Counted from the stretch's first letter, positions 32,325 through 42,948 are shown. The stretch: 64,000 bases of DNA from Prorocentrum cordatum (GCA_963575745.1 CAUYUJ010016059.1:2795790-2859789), one strand, 5' to 3'. Program-made: numbers and translations. The notes: generated from the letters alone by a model not told the origin.

Positions 32325-32526
32325 GTAAAAGGGTGTCCTGACAGTCTTCGGTACAGGTTGGCACCGACACCCACATCGGTCGTTACCTTCACCGAGGGAG
32401 GATGATCCCGATCTTGGTGATGGTTGTAATGTTCATTCTCCTTAAGTCGCCGAGTGGTTACAATCAGCACCAACATCTAAGATCATCTTCCCCCGTATTG
32501 TAAATACCTTACGGCTGGTGCCGCCA
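32325..32526. mobile_element. Small dispersed element with GGTG-ACACC ends, copy 1
   Basis: TGTCCTGACAGTCTTCGGTA, GGTTGGCACCGACACC, TTACCTTCACCGAGGGAGGA, TGATCCCGATCTTGGTGATG, TCTTCCCCCGT and a closing GGCTGGTGCC match 63188-63390 in order. The ends (CACCGACACC and GGCTGGTG) are roughly inverted. Probably a MITE or SINE fragment. Confidence 0.65.
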
Positions 32527-32724
32527 ACCTTGAAGAGGGACGACGGCGACGACGACCCCTTCGACTCGATTACGGCAGTTCTCGATTTCCCTCTGGCTGG
32601 AATGCTTGAGGAGGATGGCCCAGGGAATGGAGGGAAAGTGGCGACGACGACAACGACTCCAACGGAAATGCTTCTCACGCACTCTGACAGGGTCGGCGGA
32701 GTTTGCTACAGGGCGTTTTGCTAA
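32518..32724 (+). CDS. Doubtful short acidic ORF
   Basis: A 68-codon frame starting MPPTLKRDDGDDDPFDS and ending VCYRAFC. It could be a later exon of the kinase, but its first bases overlap the end of the repeat at 32325-32526. Its last bases (GGGCGTTTTGCTAATGAGTG) resemble repeat sequence at 59373. No domain is recognised. Confidence 0.2.
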   Translation: MPPTLKRDDGDDDPFDSITAVLDFPLAGMLEEDGPGNGGKVATTTTTPTEMLLTHSDRVGGVCYRAFC

Positions 32725-33200
32725 TGAGTGTTCTGTCACTCTCCGAAGGATTGGCGGCCAGCCCGGGGGGGAAGTGAGAATTGCTCAGAAGGCTCGAAAG
32801 TTCCCCCGCCTTCTGAGCAGGTTCAGAGGAGGAGAATCAGAGGAGGAAAAGGTACCCCCCTACCGCTACCCTTCCTTCGTTTTCGCTTGTTTGGGCCTCT
32901 TCGGAGGCCCTCGTGGCCACCGCCGGGTTTGCCTCGCAATTCCAGTCAAAACGCGCCCGGTGAAAGGTCTGGGGAGTAGCGGTATCAGATCTTTTGGTAT
33001 CCCCATTCAAAAACATCTTAGACGGCCTGAAGGCTTCTGAGAAGCCCCCGCCGTCTTCTGATCAGACCTCTTCCCTCTTGTGTCCCCCGTCGCTCGTCGG
33101 TGGCAGCGGGAAGGGCCGTGGTCGGAAGTGGCGGGAAACGGTATAGTCCGGCTGTTGAAACAAGGGGTGACACATAGGGAGCGAAGCCCTTACTTGTACG

Positions 33201-33525
33201 GCGGATGACGGGAAGCGTCTTCGACGTACGAGAAGCGAGCTGGCCGTTGTGGCTGAATCTGCAAAATATTTAATTATCTCATACTCGTAGGGGGTGGCGG
33301 ATGACGGGAAGCGTCTTCGATGTACGAGAAGCGAGCTGGACGTTGTGGCTGAATCTGCAACATAAATTATTACCTCGTACTCATAGGGGGTGGCGGGTTG
33401 CACGGGATTGCGGGTTCGCGGATGACAGAAAGCGTCTTCGAGGTACGAGAAGCGAATTGGTTGTTGTGGCTGAGTCTGTACAATATTTGAAAATCTCTTA
33501 CAACCATGGGGTGGCGGATTGCAGA
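33201..33525. repeat. Three tandem copies of a ~96-121 bp unit
   Basis: GCGGATGACGGGAAGCGTCT, GTACGAGAAGCGAGCTGG, GTTGTGGCTGAATCTGCAA and CTCGTAGGGGGTGGCGG recur with starts at 33201, 33297 and 33418. The third copy is the most diverged. Confidence 0.85.
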
Positions 33526-33539
33526 GTCTCGTTCATCAG

Positions 33540-34020
33540 TGGGTCCCCCAAGCAGCGATTTCGCTTGAGACATCTTCAGGAAACTGAAACCTTCGCGACA
33601 TCGCATTTAACACAATTCAGCGTTTCGCTCGAGACATCCTCGAACAAGGCGATCTTCGCGATATTTTCTGTTCTGCAAAAATTGGGGTTTCGCTTGAGGC
33701 ATCTTCACACACATGAGTTGTCGACGGAGGTATTCTATTGCCGTATATGTTGAAAACTACGTTTTCGCTAGGGACATCCCTAGGAAATGCCTAGCAGCAC
33801 GGCGGATCAGAAACAAACACACGGCAGAACATATGCATCTCGCTTGGGACATCCTCAGCCACATGAGATGTTCACAACATCGTCTTGACATCGTTCTTGA
33901 AAGGTTTCAAGAGGAAGGGATGAGAGCCCAAAGAGGGCCTCAATATGGCTCCAAGAGTTCCCTGATGACTGCATGACGATTTCGCCAGGGACATCCTCAA
34001 CAAATGAAAATATACATGTT
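33540..34020 (+). pseudogene. ARDIL-repeat sequence, copy 1 (degenerate)
   Basis: The phrase TTTCGCT-G-GACATCCTC recurs at about 33561, 33622, 33687, 33764, 33839 and 33981. In the forward frame at 33713-33976 it reads FARDIPRK and LAWDILSHM, then HRLDIVLERFQEEGMRAQ-GP and GSKSSLMTA. This reading matches, in order and spacing, the frame at 53725-54063. Agreement between two diverged copies in one frame suggests an ancestral protein built of about 25-residue repeats around (F/V/L)ARDIL. The flanking parts are broken by stops and frameshifts. Function unknown. Confidence 0.5.
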
Positions 34021-34608
34021 TTGTAGTCCGACTTGTTTTCCTGGAGCGGAGCCTCTCGATCGGTATATGTGAATCCGATCCGTGGTGATGCGGTGGCTCA
34101 ACAGCCGTTCGGAAGGGGAACGCTCTGGCCCGGCCTCCGCGTTGGATGCTAGGCGCCCTCTGCGCCACAGGGCCCTGGCTCGGGCAGCTGGGAGCCGCCG
34201 CCCTGCCTGGCCTGCCCGCCCTGCCCGGCGGCGGAGCTCGGGTGCGAACCCCTCTGTGGCTCGTGCTTGGCGTGCCCGCCCTGCCTGGGCTGCCCGGCGG
34301 TCAGCTGGGCCGCGGCCCCCGGAGGCCTCTTGCCCAGCCTGCCCAGCGGCGGATTGCGAGGAGGCGCCGGCGGCGGGTTGCCCCGTGCCCGCCCCGACTG
34401 CTTGCTGGGGCTTCACGGCTGGGCTGTTGCTCGGCCTGGCCGCTGGCGTGCCGCTGACGGTGGTGGCGACTGCGAGCCTGGTGGGCTTGGCGCGGCTCGC
34501 GAGGCGCGCGGGCTCCGCCTTGTTCCAGGGCGACGACGAGCGCGGCCCCTCTAGCGGGGGCGCGCGCGACGGCCCCAGGCAGCTTCGGCTTCGCGCGATT
34601 GGGGCCTG

Positions 34609-35589
34609 ATGGCCGCAGGCCCTCAGACGCTGGACGTCGCAGAGAGCCAGGTGTGCATCAACTTCGACGACGACGACGATGACGACGACGACGACGACGA
34701 CCACCACTTCCGATGCCGCCACAGGCTGCACATCGTCTCTGGCCATGCGCCGGGCGAGTGGGTCGCGGCGACGCCCGACGGCGGGATCCTGGCGCTTCAG
34801 TTGTCGTCTCACCTCGTGGTCGCGCTGAGTCGGAACGCCCCGTTCCCCCAGCGCGTCCGCGGGAGCGTCGACGCCTTCGGCGACCTGGACCAGGTGATCG
34901 CCCTTCGGCACCGAAATCGAGGCGGGATTGGCGGCCAATGTCGACTGCTTCCGGGCCCGCGACGCGGTGGGGATTGCGCTGATCGACGACGAGATCAGCA
35001 GGGTGGCGGTCGAGAGCGTGCAGCCCGAGGATCAGCCCAAGTGGCTTGCCGAGACGCGGCGCTGACCTGGGCGCGACCCTCGGGTTCTACCGATCCCGCC
35101 GCCCACGCGCGGGAAGCGAGTGCAGCTGGGGGCCGTCATCTCCGCCCTCAAGCCGTAGGGCGACCCGCCGCGGCCCTTCCGTGGCCCGAAGGCGCTCGCG
35201 GAGTTCTTGGAGGCGGTCGACGCGTCGGGGCCCCTTCTGACGGCGCACTGCGGGCACTGGGTGGAGCAGTCCGGCGTGGCACGCCAGAGTGGGCCCCCCA
35301 TCGAGCTGAAGGTGATGTTGGAGGTCCTCCACCACGCCTTGGTGCACGACCGGCTCGACGCGCGAACTTGGCGAGTTTCGAGCTGATGGCGCGTCGCGCC
35401 CTCCAGATCCAGAGCGCGGTGAAGAGGTGCCCGCGAAGCCCGACGTCCGAGGGCCTCGACCTGATGCTGAGCAGCGAGCTGGACGAGTCGGGTGGCGCGG
35501 TGACCTCGAGGTTCGACGCCCTCATCGCCGAGGAGCAGCAGGACCGCGGGATCATCCTGAAGCAGGAGCGGCTCTGGCGCGAGCAGTAG
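34609..35589 (+). pseudogene. gag-like ORF of a DIRS-like retroelement (broken)
   Basis: After an Asp run the first frame reads HHFRCRHRLHIVSG then GEWVAATPDGG, a pattern I associate with dinoflagellate retroelement gag-like proteins. The next part is in another frame, from about 35091 (KRVQLGAVISALKP, a TAG stop at 35157, then ALAEFLEAVDASGPLLTAHC, GHWVEQSGV and HHALVHDRLDARTW). The last part returns to the first frame (ASFELMARRALQIQSAVKR to GIILKQERLWREQ). So at least two frameshifts and one stop have broken it. It sits just upstream of the reverse transcriptase. Confidence 0.6.
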
Positions 35590-36320
35590 GACCACGAGAT
35601 GCAGCAGTGCGAGAGGTCCCCGGGCTCTGCCGGGGCAGATGACAGGCGACGGCCAAAGAATAATGCGCCGAAGGAGAAGGCGAAGACGAAGGCCATACCT
35701 GGAGACGGCTGAGGGCGCCATGTCGGCGCCTTCCTGGCCCGGCGCTCCGCCGGGCATTTCCTCGCCCGCGACGCCGCCGTCAGCTCCTTCGGCGCGGCGC
35801 GGGCGGTCCTCCGAGGGGGTCGCCTCCGAGGGCCATCCTTCTCTGTCTGTTTCCTCTCCCAGAGGGCGGCCGCCTGTTTCGCGCTGCCCGACGCGGAGAA
35901 CGCGCCGCGCTGCCTCGGCACCCGGCCCAGCGCGCCGCCCGTTCGGGCGAGCGCGATCGGTGGAGTGTCGAGGCCATCTCGTCCACCAGCGCGCTCAGCA
36001 ACGCCCGGGCTGGACGGCCGCTGTTGGCGCAGCCGCCAAGCAAGTTGCCGCCGACCACCGCCCGTGAGTCCGCGGTCGGACGGGCCTGGATCGCGCTGGA
36101 GCCCTCCAGGAGCTCCTTCGGTGCAAAGACATTCACAGCGGTGCTGGCGAGTGCTCGACGCGTCGCGACTACGACTCAGGGACTCAACGGTCTTCCGGAC
36201 CTCGGCTGCACCTATCAAGATTTGGGGCGTGGCCCCACTTTTGATTCTGAGGTGGCGCGGCCTGCGGCGGACGTCGCTCCCGATGAGGAAAATCGTCGAG
36301 ACGCGCTGGGGCCCGCCGCT
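35590..36320 (+). other. Linker of the DIRS-like element; no domain seen
   Basis: Arg/Ala/Pro-rich frames only. By position it would be the junction of gag and polymerase. It may contain the decayed N-terminal part of the polymerase. Confidence 0.35.
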
Positions 36321-37300
36321 CAACCCGCGCTCGAAGGCGAACCGTTTCAGGCTCGTGGAATTCCTGGCCAGGATGGCGGCGCGTGGCCTCGTCGACGGTC
36401 GTCGGCGTCGGAGGGCTTACGTCGGCACGTTCTTCGTGGCAAAGAAGAACAGGTACATCCGCGTGGTCGTGGATGCCCGACAAGCTAATCAGCTTCACCG
36501 ACTGCCTCCCCGGACCACTCTGGCGTCGGGGGAGGCCCTGGGTGCGATCAACCTGTTCGACGCCGTGGACGCGTCGCCCTAGGACCTGGCCGACTTCGAC
36601 GGCTGTTTCGACTCTCTGCGCGCTGGCCCGGCGGACCTGCAGGACGGCTTCCACCAGTTCAGCGACCCATCTCGTGGATCCTGGATGTGCTTCGATGTGG
36701 GGGTTACCGCGGACGTGCTCGGGATCACGTCGATCTACGACCACAGCCTACGCCCCTGCGCCCCCGTGGGCCGGGGCGAGCTGGTCGGGCCCTGCTTCGC
36801 TGCGCTGCCGATGGGCTGACGCTGGGCGCTCTGGGTCGATGTGCCATGAGGTCCTCGTAGGCCCGACGGGCGCCGCGGGTCTGGCAGGAGTTGCGCGGGT
36901 CTTCGACAAGGCTCGCGCTCCGCAGATGCACAGTGGCCGGGTGGCCACGGCGCCGTGCGTCGACAATGGCAACATGGTCTCCTTGTCGGCGTCGTCCCTC
37001 AACGCGAGGCTCGCGACGCTCGCGGCGGGGCTGGGCCAGCGCGGCCTGCGCTGGCACGAGCTCGAGTGGGCCCGGCCGGGTCTCGCCGTTTTGGGCCACG
37101 AGTTCGACGGTCGCCGTGGACGGCTTCGACGCGCCGCCAAGCGGGCGCGGCGGCTCTACCTGGCGCTGCGCCGCGTCGCGGAGGCGCCCTGGCTGGCGCG
37201 CTGGCAGCTGCGGCGGGTCGCGGGGCACATCGTGCACTACTTCTCCGCGCTGCGATCAGGCCTCAGCGTCCTCGGCGAGTGCTGCGACTTCATCGGTGGG
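36320..37300 (+). pseudogene. Reverse transcriptase of the DIRS-like element (inactivated)
   Basis: The frame reads RFRLVEFLARMAARGLVDGR, YVGTFFVAKKNRYIRVVVDA (fingers), a TAG at 36580, then ADLQDGFHQF with the catalytic Asp of motif A, SRGSWMCFDVGVTADVLG, and FAALPMG, then a TGA at 36818 in place of the usual Trp. After a change of frame comes APCVDNGNMVS, corresponding to the YVDN box of this retroelement type, then GLAVLGHEFDG and the thumb helix WLARWQLRRVAGHIVHYFSA. Stops and frame changes show it is a pseudogene. Confidence 0.7.
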
Positions 37301-37369
37301 CCTCGATCCAGCGGTTCGTCTGCCCCATGGCGTCGTGGCCGAGCTGCGAGTGGCCGCTCGGTTGGTCTT

Positions 37370-38010
37370 CTTGAGCGGGGTCGACCTCTGCCGAGTGCCA
37401 GCCGACGTCGCCTTCGTCGCCGACAGCTCGCTCAAGGGCCACGCCGTCTGCCGGGCCCGCGCGCGGCCCGCTGAGGTGCTGGGGGCCGCCCGCTGGAAGG
37501 AGAGGCAGAGGTTCGTCGCCGCCGAGGCGCCCGTCGACCCCGACGCGGAGGTCTTCTCGGGACGGGCCACAGGGCTCATCGACGGCGGCGGCGACTTCGA
37601 CGTCGACACAAGGCCGCAGCTACGCCGGGCCGTGGCGAGGCGTCGCCGCGTGGAGCTCGAGATCGGCGCCCCCCCAGCGGCCCTCTCGGAGGAGCTGCTG
37701 GACCCGGGGCTGGCGGCACCCTGCGCGCGCCCGCGCGCAGGAGGCGCGCGCGGCCGCGGCGCCCACGCTGCGGGCCGCAGCCAGCGAGGCATTCCACGGC
37801 AAAGAGGGGCTGTGCGACAACACGTCGAGCGCGTGCGCCTTCGAGAAGGGCTGGGCGACGAACTGGGAGCTTCTCGCCTCGTGCCGCAAGGTGGCCTCCG
37901 CCTTCTTCGCCTGCGAGCTGCGCTCCAGGCGGCGGCGCGCGCCGGGCAAGTTCAACGCGGCCGACGTGGGCAGCCGAGCTACCGACAGAGGAGAGCTACT
38001 GCCTGGCCGC
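37370..38010 (+). pseudogene. RNase H-like region of the DIRS-like element
   Basis: VAFVADSSLKGHAVCRARA with ARWKERQRFVAAEAP follows the RT as expected for RNase H. After another change of frame, EGLCDNTSSACAFEKGWATN, WELLASCRKVASAFFACELR and RRAPGKFNAADVGSRA match the end of such domains: a D-N pair, then the (W/A)-P-x-x-x-N-x-A-D-x-x-S-R block. The domain is split between two frames. Confidence 0.55.
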
Positions 38011-38394
38011 CGCCGCCGGCGCGGGCCGCTGCTGGCTCTTTCGCGGGAAGCGCAGCGAGCTGGCGCTCGCAGCGCCACGGCCGGGGCCGGGGCACATGCT
38101 CTCCACCTACGTGGTCGGCGGCGCCTGCAGCCCCCCCGTCGGAGGCTCCGCGCCGCCGCCCCGCTCGCCCAGCACCGCGGGCGCGTATCCTTTCAAGATG
38201 CGGATCAGCCACGCAGCTCTGCTCTTCCTTCATCTTCCTCGACGGGGTATCATCTTCGCGCAGACGCCCTCGACCGTGCAGCCGCCGGTGTCGGGTTCGA
38301 CGTCAACGACCTCGCTGCAGTCGGACCTCGTGCTGCCGCTTCAGCACGCGCATGCCAGAGTGCCCAGCGATCCCAGGTGCTCGATTCGAGCCCG

Positions 38395-39230
38395 AATCCC
38401 GGGTGCTCGATTCGAGCCGGAATCCCGGCTGCTCGATTCGACGTTGAGCCCGGCGGCCCCAATGGCACCCCGGGACTTTGCCAATTTGCGCTCAGCGACC
38501 GTCTTGGGGCTCGGGAAACATATCAGTTGCCAGAAAGCCTTGCGACGTCTTGGGGAAACTGGCTTCTTGGAGATCTTTTCGGGCTGCGCGCGACTCGCGG
38601 GAGCGGCCCATGAGGCAGGCCTCAGGCGTTTGGCGCCGATCGACGTCCGTCGTGGTCCTCATTGTGACCTCGCTCGCCAGGGCCTCCGACGTGTGGTTGA
38701 GTCTGGGCTCGAGCGGGGCCTCGTCTGGTGGGTCCACATCGGGCCCCCCTGCGCGCGCCGGGTGCCGGCTAGCGGCCTGCGAGAGCCAGGGGCTGCTGAT
38801 CGCCTCCACGTCGACTTCGCGCGGCGGCTGCTGCGACTCTGTCGGCAGCGACGCGTTTGCGTCACCTTCGAGGCAGCCGAGCGCGGGGCCACCAGCCGTT
38901 GGCCCGCGAGCTACGGCGGCTGCGCTGGCCGAGGTCGTGTTCGACAGCTGCCTCTTCGGGGTGCCCTTCAAGAAGCCGGGCGCCCTGAATTCGCGGCGCT
39001 GGGCGCAGCGGGGCTGCGCGGCGTCTGCCGGGGTCGCCGCCGCGTGGAGCTGCAGGGCGAGGTTCGTCTTCCAGTCCGAGGCTGCGTCTGGCGCGCAACG
39101 CAGGCAGGCGCCCACCTGCCGGCCTGGCGCCTCGCCGCGGTGCGGCTGGCTGCGAAGGATGTCCTGCCGGGCGCCCGCGGCCGCTCGGAGCTCGCCGACT
39201 GGGCGCGTTGGGATCGCGCAGTGGCGAGCG
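38395..39230 (+). pseudogene. DNA-methylase-like domain of the DIRS-like element (broken)
   Basis: GFLEIFSGCARLAGAAHEAG resembles the SAM-binding motif I of C5-type DNA methylases, followed by PIDVRRGPHCDL and WWVHIGPPCARRVP in the place of the PC motif. Then VCVTFEAAERG gives way, through a frameshift near 38900, to EVVFDSCLFGVPFKKPGALN and finally to VWRATQAGAHLPAWRLAAVR in a third frame. The order RT-RNase H-methylase is that of DIRS elements, and methylase genes in dinoflagellate retroelements have been reported. It could alternatively be another Rossmann-fold methylase. Confidence 0.55.
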
Positions 39231-39499
39231 CGGTCGGCGCCCCAGAGCCCGCCGCGCCCGCTGGCGCGCCCGCCTGCCCGCGGAGGTCCCGCCTCCCCTT
39301 GCGGGGGTCCTGGCCGAGCGCGCGCGACACGAGGCCGCGCCGCCGCGGGGGGCCGCGCCGCTGGCGCTGGGGAGGCAAGCCCGAGGGCTTGGTCGTCGCG
39401 ACGACCCCAGGGCGCCGCGGAGGCCTCGGCCCCGCCGCCGCCAGAGCGCCGACCCGACGCCGGCGGCCGCTGCGGGCGCCGCGCGCTGAGGCCGCGGCG

Positions 39500-39946
39500 A
39501 AACGCCAGCCCGACGCCTCGCTCGCCAGGCAGAGCTGGGCGCCCGGCGAGTACCTGCGCCTCGCGAGGCTGCGGCCGGCCTCGCGTGATGCCGATGAGGC
39601 AGCTGTGGCAGAGCTCGAGGGCTTCGCACGGACAATGGGGCCGCGGCTGGGCTCGGTCGACGCCGCAGACAACGCGGGCAACCTGTGCTGCGAGGCCCTC
39701 TTCTTCGCGGGCGAGCCCTTCTACCTTGCTAAGAACGCCCTCTACGGGCTGCGTAAGACCCGCGGATGCTCTGCTGCTCGCCCGCACTTCCAGAAGTCAA
39801 AGGACGCGTTGGACGGCTGGGCGGCAAAGCAGCCCGCCTCGACGCGGCCGCCGCCGCCCTGGGACGCCGCGCTGCTCGCGGCGACGCAGCTCCGAGGCTC
39901 ACTGCTCCAGGCCCTGACGGCTTCGGCCATTCTAGTGCACATTTGA
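39500..39946 (+). pseudogene. N-terminal part of a tyrosine-recombinase-like domain (truncated)
   Basis: In one frame: ADNAGNLCCEALFFAGEPFY, LAKNALYGLRKTRGCSAARP, HFQKSKDALDGWAAKQPAST, and WDAALLAATQLRGSLLQALT. This resembles the helical N-terminal domain that precedes the catalytic part of DIRS-type recombinases. The frame ends at a TGA at 39944, and no catalytic Arg/His/Tyr region follows, so the element is cut off here. Confidence 0.45.
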
Positions 39947-40064
39947 CATGTATTAGAGGCCCAGTGAAGTTGTGCCCCTCAAAATCTCTCACGTGGTCGG
40001 TGACCGGCGAATCTTCAAACGGCCGCGACCTGGCAGGCAGGAGGTGGCCGCCATCATCGCGCCT

Positions 40065-40490
40065 CTAGGCCACGACGATGCAAAGCCTGCGAAGAATCGC
40101 GATTTTGACTGCACCGTCCAGCTCTAGTCTTCCGGTTCGCCGATTGCGCCCAGGTATTTTACTTGCTCTCCGAGCCCGTGCCCGCTCTCTTTCGCCTCCT
40201 TCGGCCCTTCTCTTCGCTCCTCTCAATCTTGCTGCGTGCTCCTCCGCGAGGCAGCGCTTGAGGCTGGCGCGCGCGATCTGCTTCGCGCGCCCCGCCAGCT
40301 TCGACGCGGCGGCCCGTCCCGCGATGCCCTGCGCGCCGCCCGAGATTTTCAGCGAATCAAGGCCCGCGGTGGATGGCGGGCCGCCTCTAGAGTTCGTGCG
40401 CACGAAAAGCATGGCGCGCTGCGCCGCCAGGCGGAGAAGCTCACGCGTGAGCAGCGTGCTCAGTGCAGTTCCTTCAACGACCGGTCCGTC
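40065..40490 (-). CDS. Doubtful reverse-strand exon, unknown product
   Basis: The reverse frame ending at the stop at 40065 reads DGPVVEGTALSTLLTRELLR, LAAQRAMLFVRTN, GRAAASKLAGRAKQIARASL and a basic tail to RRLCIVVA. It is more protein-like (amphipathic, mixed charge) than its forward shadow, and CAAG before 40490 on that strand could be an acceptor. No domain recognised. It may equally be non-coding. Confidence 0.25.
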   Translation of the reverse strand, partial: DGPVVEGTALSTLLTRELLRLAAQRAMLFVRTNSRGGPPSTAGLDSLKISGGAQGIAGRAAASKLAGRAKQIARASLKRCLAEEHAARLRGAKRRAEGGERERARARRASKIPGRNRRTGRLELDGAVKIAILRRLCIVVA

Positions 40491-40544
40491 CTTGCTATTT
40501 TGAGGCGGGTCTCCTCCGTGGAAAGAGCATGTTCCACCACTGTT

Positions 40545-41420
40545 GGCGGACAACCAGGGGGGGGGGGGGGGGCACTGGGGCCCCCAAGCCCCCCCCCTCC
40601 CCGATCGAAAACCGCGGGTGGGGGGGGGGCACTGCCTGTTCGGACCCCCCCCCCAGTCCATGATGAAAAAAAGGGAGGGGGGGGCGCTGCGGGTTCGACA
40701 CCCCCCCAAACAGAAAGAAACTGGAGGGGTCACTGCCGGTTCGAACCCTTACCCCCCCCGCCCCCGAAAAACGGAGAGGGGTCACTGCCGTTTCGAACCC
40801 TCCTCCGCCCCCCACTCTGCCCCCCCTTCCCCCCCCCCCCCCCTGCCCCCTCCCCCCCCCCTCGCCGCCGGCAATCGATTCCCATTCTTCTTCGGGACAG
40901 TTGGAGAATGGTGGGGATGCTGGGACAGCGGCGGGCACGGCGGTGGTGGGGGCAGTGGTGCGGGGACAGGTGGGACAGTGCTGGCGCGGACAGTGGCGGG
41001 GGCAGTGGTGGCCGGGACAGCGGGACAGTGGTGGGGGCAGTGGGACAGTGATGGGGGCGGTAGTGGCGGGGGCAGTGTGACAGTGGCGGGGGTGGTAGTG
41101 GCGAGAGTGGGGGAGGGGGCCCGGTTTTCGAGAGGCGGGGTGGGGGGGGCCCCACCGGTAGCGACCCCCCCTTGTCGTTGGCGTTCGAGGGGGTGAATTC
41201 GAACCGGCAGTGGCACCCCCCTTGTGTTCGAGAGGGGGGGAGGGGTTCGATCGAACCGGTAGTGACACCCCCCCCCCCCGGTTTTCGATGGGGGGGGTTT
41301 GAACCGGTAGCGACCCCCCCGTTTTCGAGGCAGGGGGGGGGGAGGGATTCGAACCGGCAGTGGCCTTCCTTTTTTGGCTGTCTGGGGGGAGGGGGGGGTT
41401 CGAACCCGTAGTGAGCCCCG
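40545..41420. repeat. C/G-tract block with GGTTCGAACC words, inverted halves
   Basis: 40600-40810 has CACTGCCGGTTCGAACC-type units between C-tracts. 41150-41415 has the reverse complements (GGTTTGAACCGGTAGCGACC, ATTCGAACCGGCAGTGGC) about every 50 bases. Between them, 40920-41110 is a GGGACAGTGG(C/T)GGGGGCAGTG minisatellite. The two halves form a large imperfect inverted repeat. Open frames here are repeat by-products. Confidence 0.75.
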
Positions 41421-41462
41421 TTTGCTTCGGATTCCCCCGCTGCCGCCTGCTCTTTCCTTCAG

Positions 41463-42225
41463 CCAGCTGGACTCTGTGGCGGACAAACATGGCGCGCGCT
41501 GCAGGCTATGCATTCGGGCGGCGTTTTCAGTCAACACGATCAAAGGTCTCTGGAGCAGGCCTTGCGAGGCCACGGCGCTCTCACAGATGCGAGCTAAGGC
41601 CATCCTTGAGAGCGCTAGCAGCCCCGCGCCGAAAGCTGCCGAGCCTGGGTTAGGAGGTGGTCTTGCGGTGGCGGTAGCGCCGGCAGCTTCGCGGCAGCGC
41701 GAGGACTCGCCTGAGACAAGGCCGCCCGCCAGCGACAGCCGCTCCGCCAGACGGCAGCCTGGCCCTGCTGGCCAAGCCGATATGGATGGGATTGGAGGGT
41801 CGTCGTCGCTTTTGTCGTCGTCCAGGCGGGGGGGGGGTCGGACGATCGGACGCGCGAGATGGCCGCTCGACTGCTGCAGGTGGCCCCCCGACCCCTGGCA
41901 GAGGGCGAAGGCCCGAGTCAGCAGGAACAGGCCAACCACGCTTCTTTTGTTGCAGAGGGAGTTCTAGCGAGCACTGCCAGCGCTAGTGTGCAAGAGGCCC
42001 CCTTGACAAGTTTCGAGCCAGCCCCCCCTCGGAGAGCACAGAAGCGCACGGCCAAGCCTGTGGAGATCACGGCCAGCGCTAGCGATGCAGGCGCCTCGGC
42101 TGACAGCGCGCCAGTGCGCCAAGATTGTCATGCCCCAGAGGGGCCCCCACCTGCCGAGGCCAGTCCCAGGCCAGAGGTGGGCGAGCACTTGAGGCACCAG
42201 TTGCTTGTGTGAGCGCCGTTTGCAG
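41463..42225 (+). CDS. Doubtful two-exon gene fragment, unknown product
   Basis: Two strong acceptor-like sites exist: CTCTTTCCTTCAG ending 41462 and CTTCTTTTGTTGCAG ending 41955. The first opens QLDSVADKHGARCRLCIRAA, with a C-x-x-C, then LSQMRAKAILESA. The second opens EGVLASTASASVQEAPLTSF and runs to HLRHQLLV and a TGA at 42210. The intervening donor was not found. The end merges into the segment duplicated at 46263. No domain is recognised. Confidence 0.25.
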
Positions 42226-42886
42226 TTTGCAGGAGCCGTGGAGCATGCACTCGTAAGCAAGGCAAGTGGTTTGGCGAAGAATGCAAGGGCGATTTGCCCC
42301 CCGTGCATCCTTGTAAGCCTCAGGCTGACAAGATGCGATCACGGCGCCGTGATAGGCCAGCTGAGGGGCCGCACCCCTTGACAGGACTGCCTCTGGTAGC
42401 GCCGCGAGTGTAGCTGATCGTTTTGTCGAGCTATCGTTCGATAAAGCTTGAGCCCTGCTGGCGCTGGGATCATGCGATCCACCTTGCCCGCGATGCTTGC
42501 GAGCTGCTGCAGCTCGGTATTTCTGGTGCGCGAGCTTGCTGGGCCTCTGGATGGGTGTCCTGTGAGGCTCTTTGGCCAAAGGCGGTGTTCGTTACATTCG
42601 TGATTCGGACGCCGCCCCTCGATGGCCGACGCGCAGGGGCGCGACAGAACACGCAGAACACACAGGAACATGGCAGAACACACAGGAGCACGTCAAAACA
42701 CACAGGAGCACGCACGGCAGAACGCAGGAGCAGGAGGAGCACGGCAGAGCAAGGCAGAACAAGCCAGAGCATGGCAAAACATGCAAAACACGTTGAGCTT
42801 GGCAGAACAAGCAGGGGCACGGCAGAACACACAGGAGCACGGCAGAACACACAGGAGCACGGCAGGGCACGCGGGAGCACGGCAGA
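42195..42886. repeat. Segmental duplication S, copy 1 (with 20-bp array)
   Basis: 42195-42640 and the repeat array to 42886 are nearly identical to 46263-46925. A 12-nt CCTAGGAGCTGG present in copy 2 is missing here, and only scattered substitutions are seen otherwise. The copies lead into elements A and B respectively. Confidence 0.9.
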
Positions 42887-42899
42887 ACACGCAGTAGAA
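42645..42899. repeat. 20-bp repeat array upstream of element A
   Basis: Variants of AGGAGCACGGCAGAACACAC head to tail, some units shortened (for example CACGGCAGAACGCAGGAGC). Confidence 0.9.
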
Positions 42900-42900
42900 A

Positions 42901-42922
42901 TCCGTAGCCATTTTGGCTCTAG
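42901..42922 (+). other. Dinoflagellate spliced-leader relic (element A)
   Basis: 22 nt beginning TCCGTAGCCATTTTGGC, identical to the dinoflagellate spliced leader as I know it except T for A at the fourth position from the end. Confidence 0.9.
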
Positions 42923-42948
42923 CCGTGCCTGGGCGCGCTCGGGCAGCG

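Larger units (their letters stand above)
34600..39950 (+). mobile_element. DIRS-like retroelement, decayed, 3'-truncated
   Basis: Domains in order are gag-like, RT, RNase H-like, methylase-like and recombinase start, spread over three forward frames with several stops. No long terminal repeats or inverted ends were found. At 38375-38420 a 21-bp phrase beginning GCTCGATTCGAGCC-GAATCC is tandemly repeated about three times between RNase H and methylase regions. Confidence 0.6.

Noticed and set aside
40736-41410. tRNA genes suggested by GGTTCGAACCC words
   Set aside because: No acceptor stem, D arm or anticodon arm could be paired around any of them.
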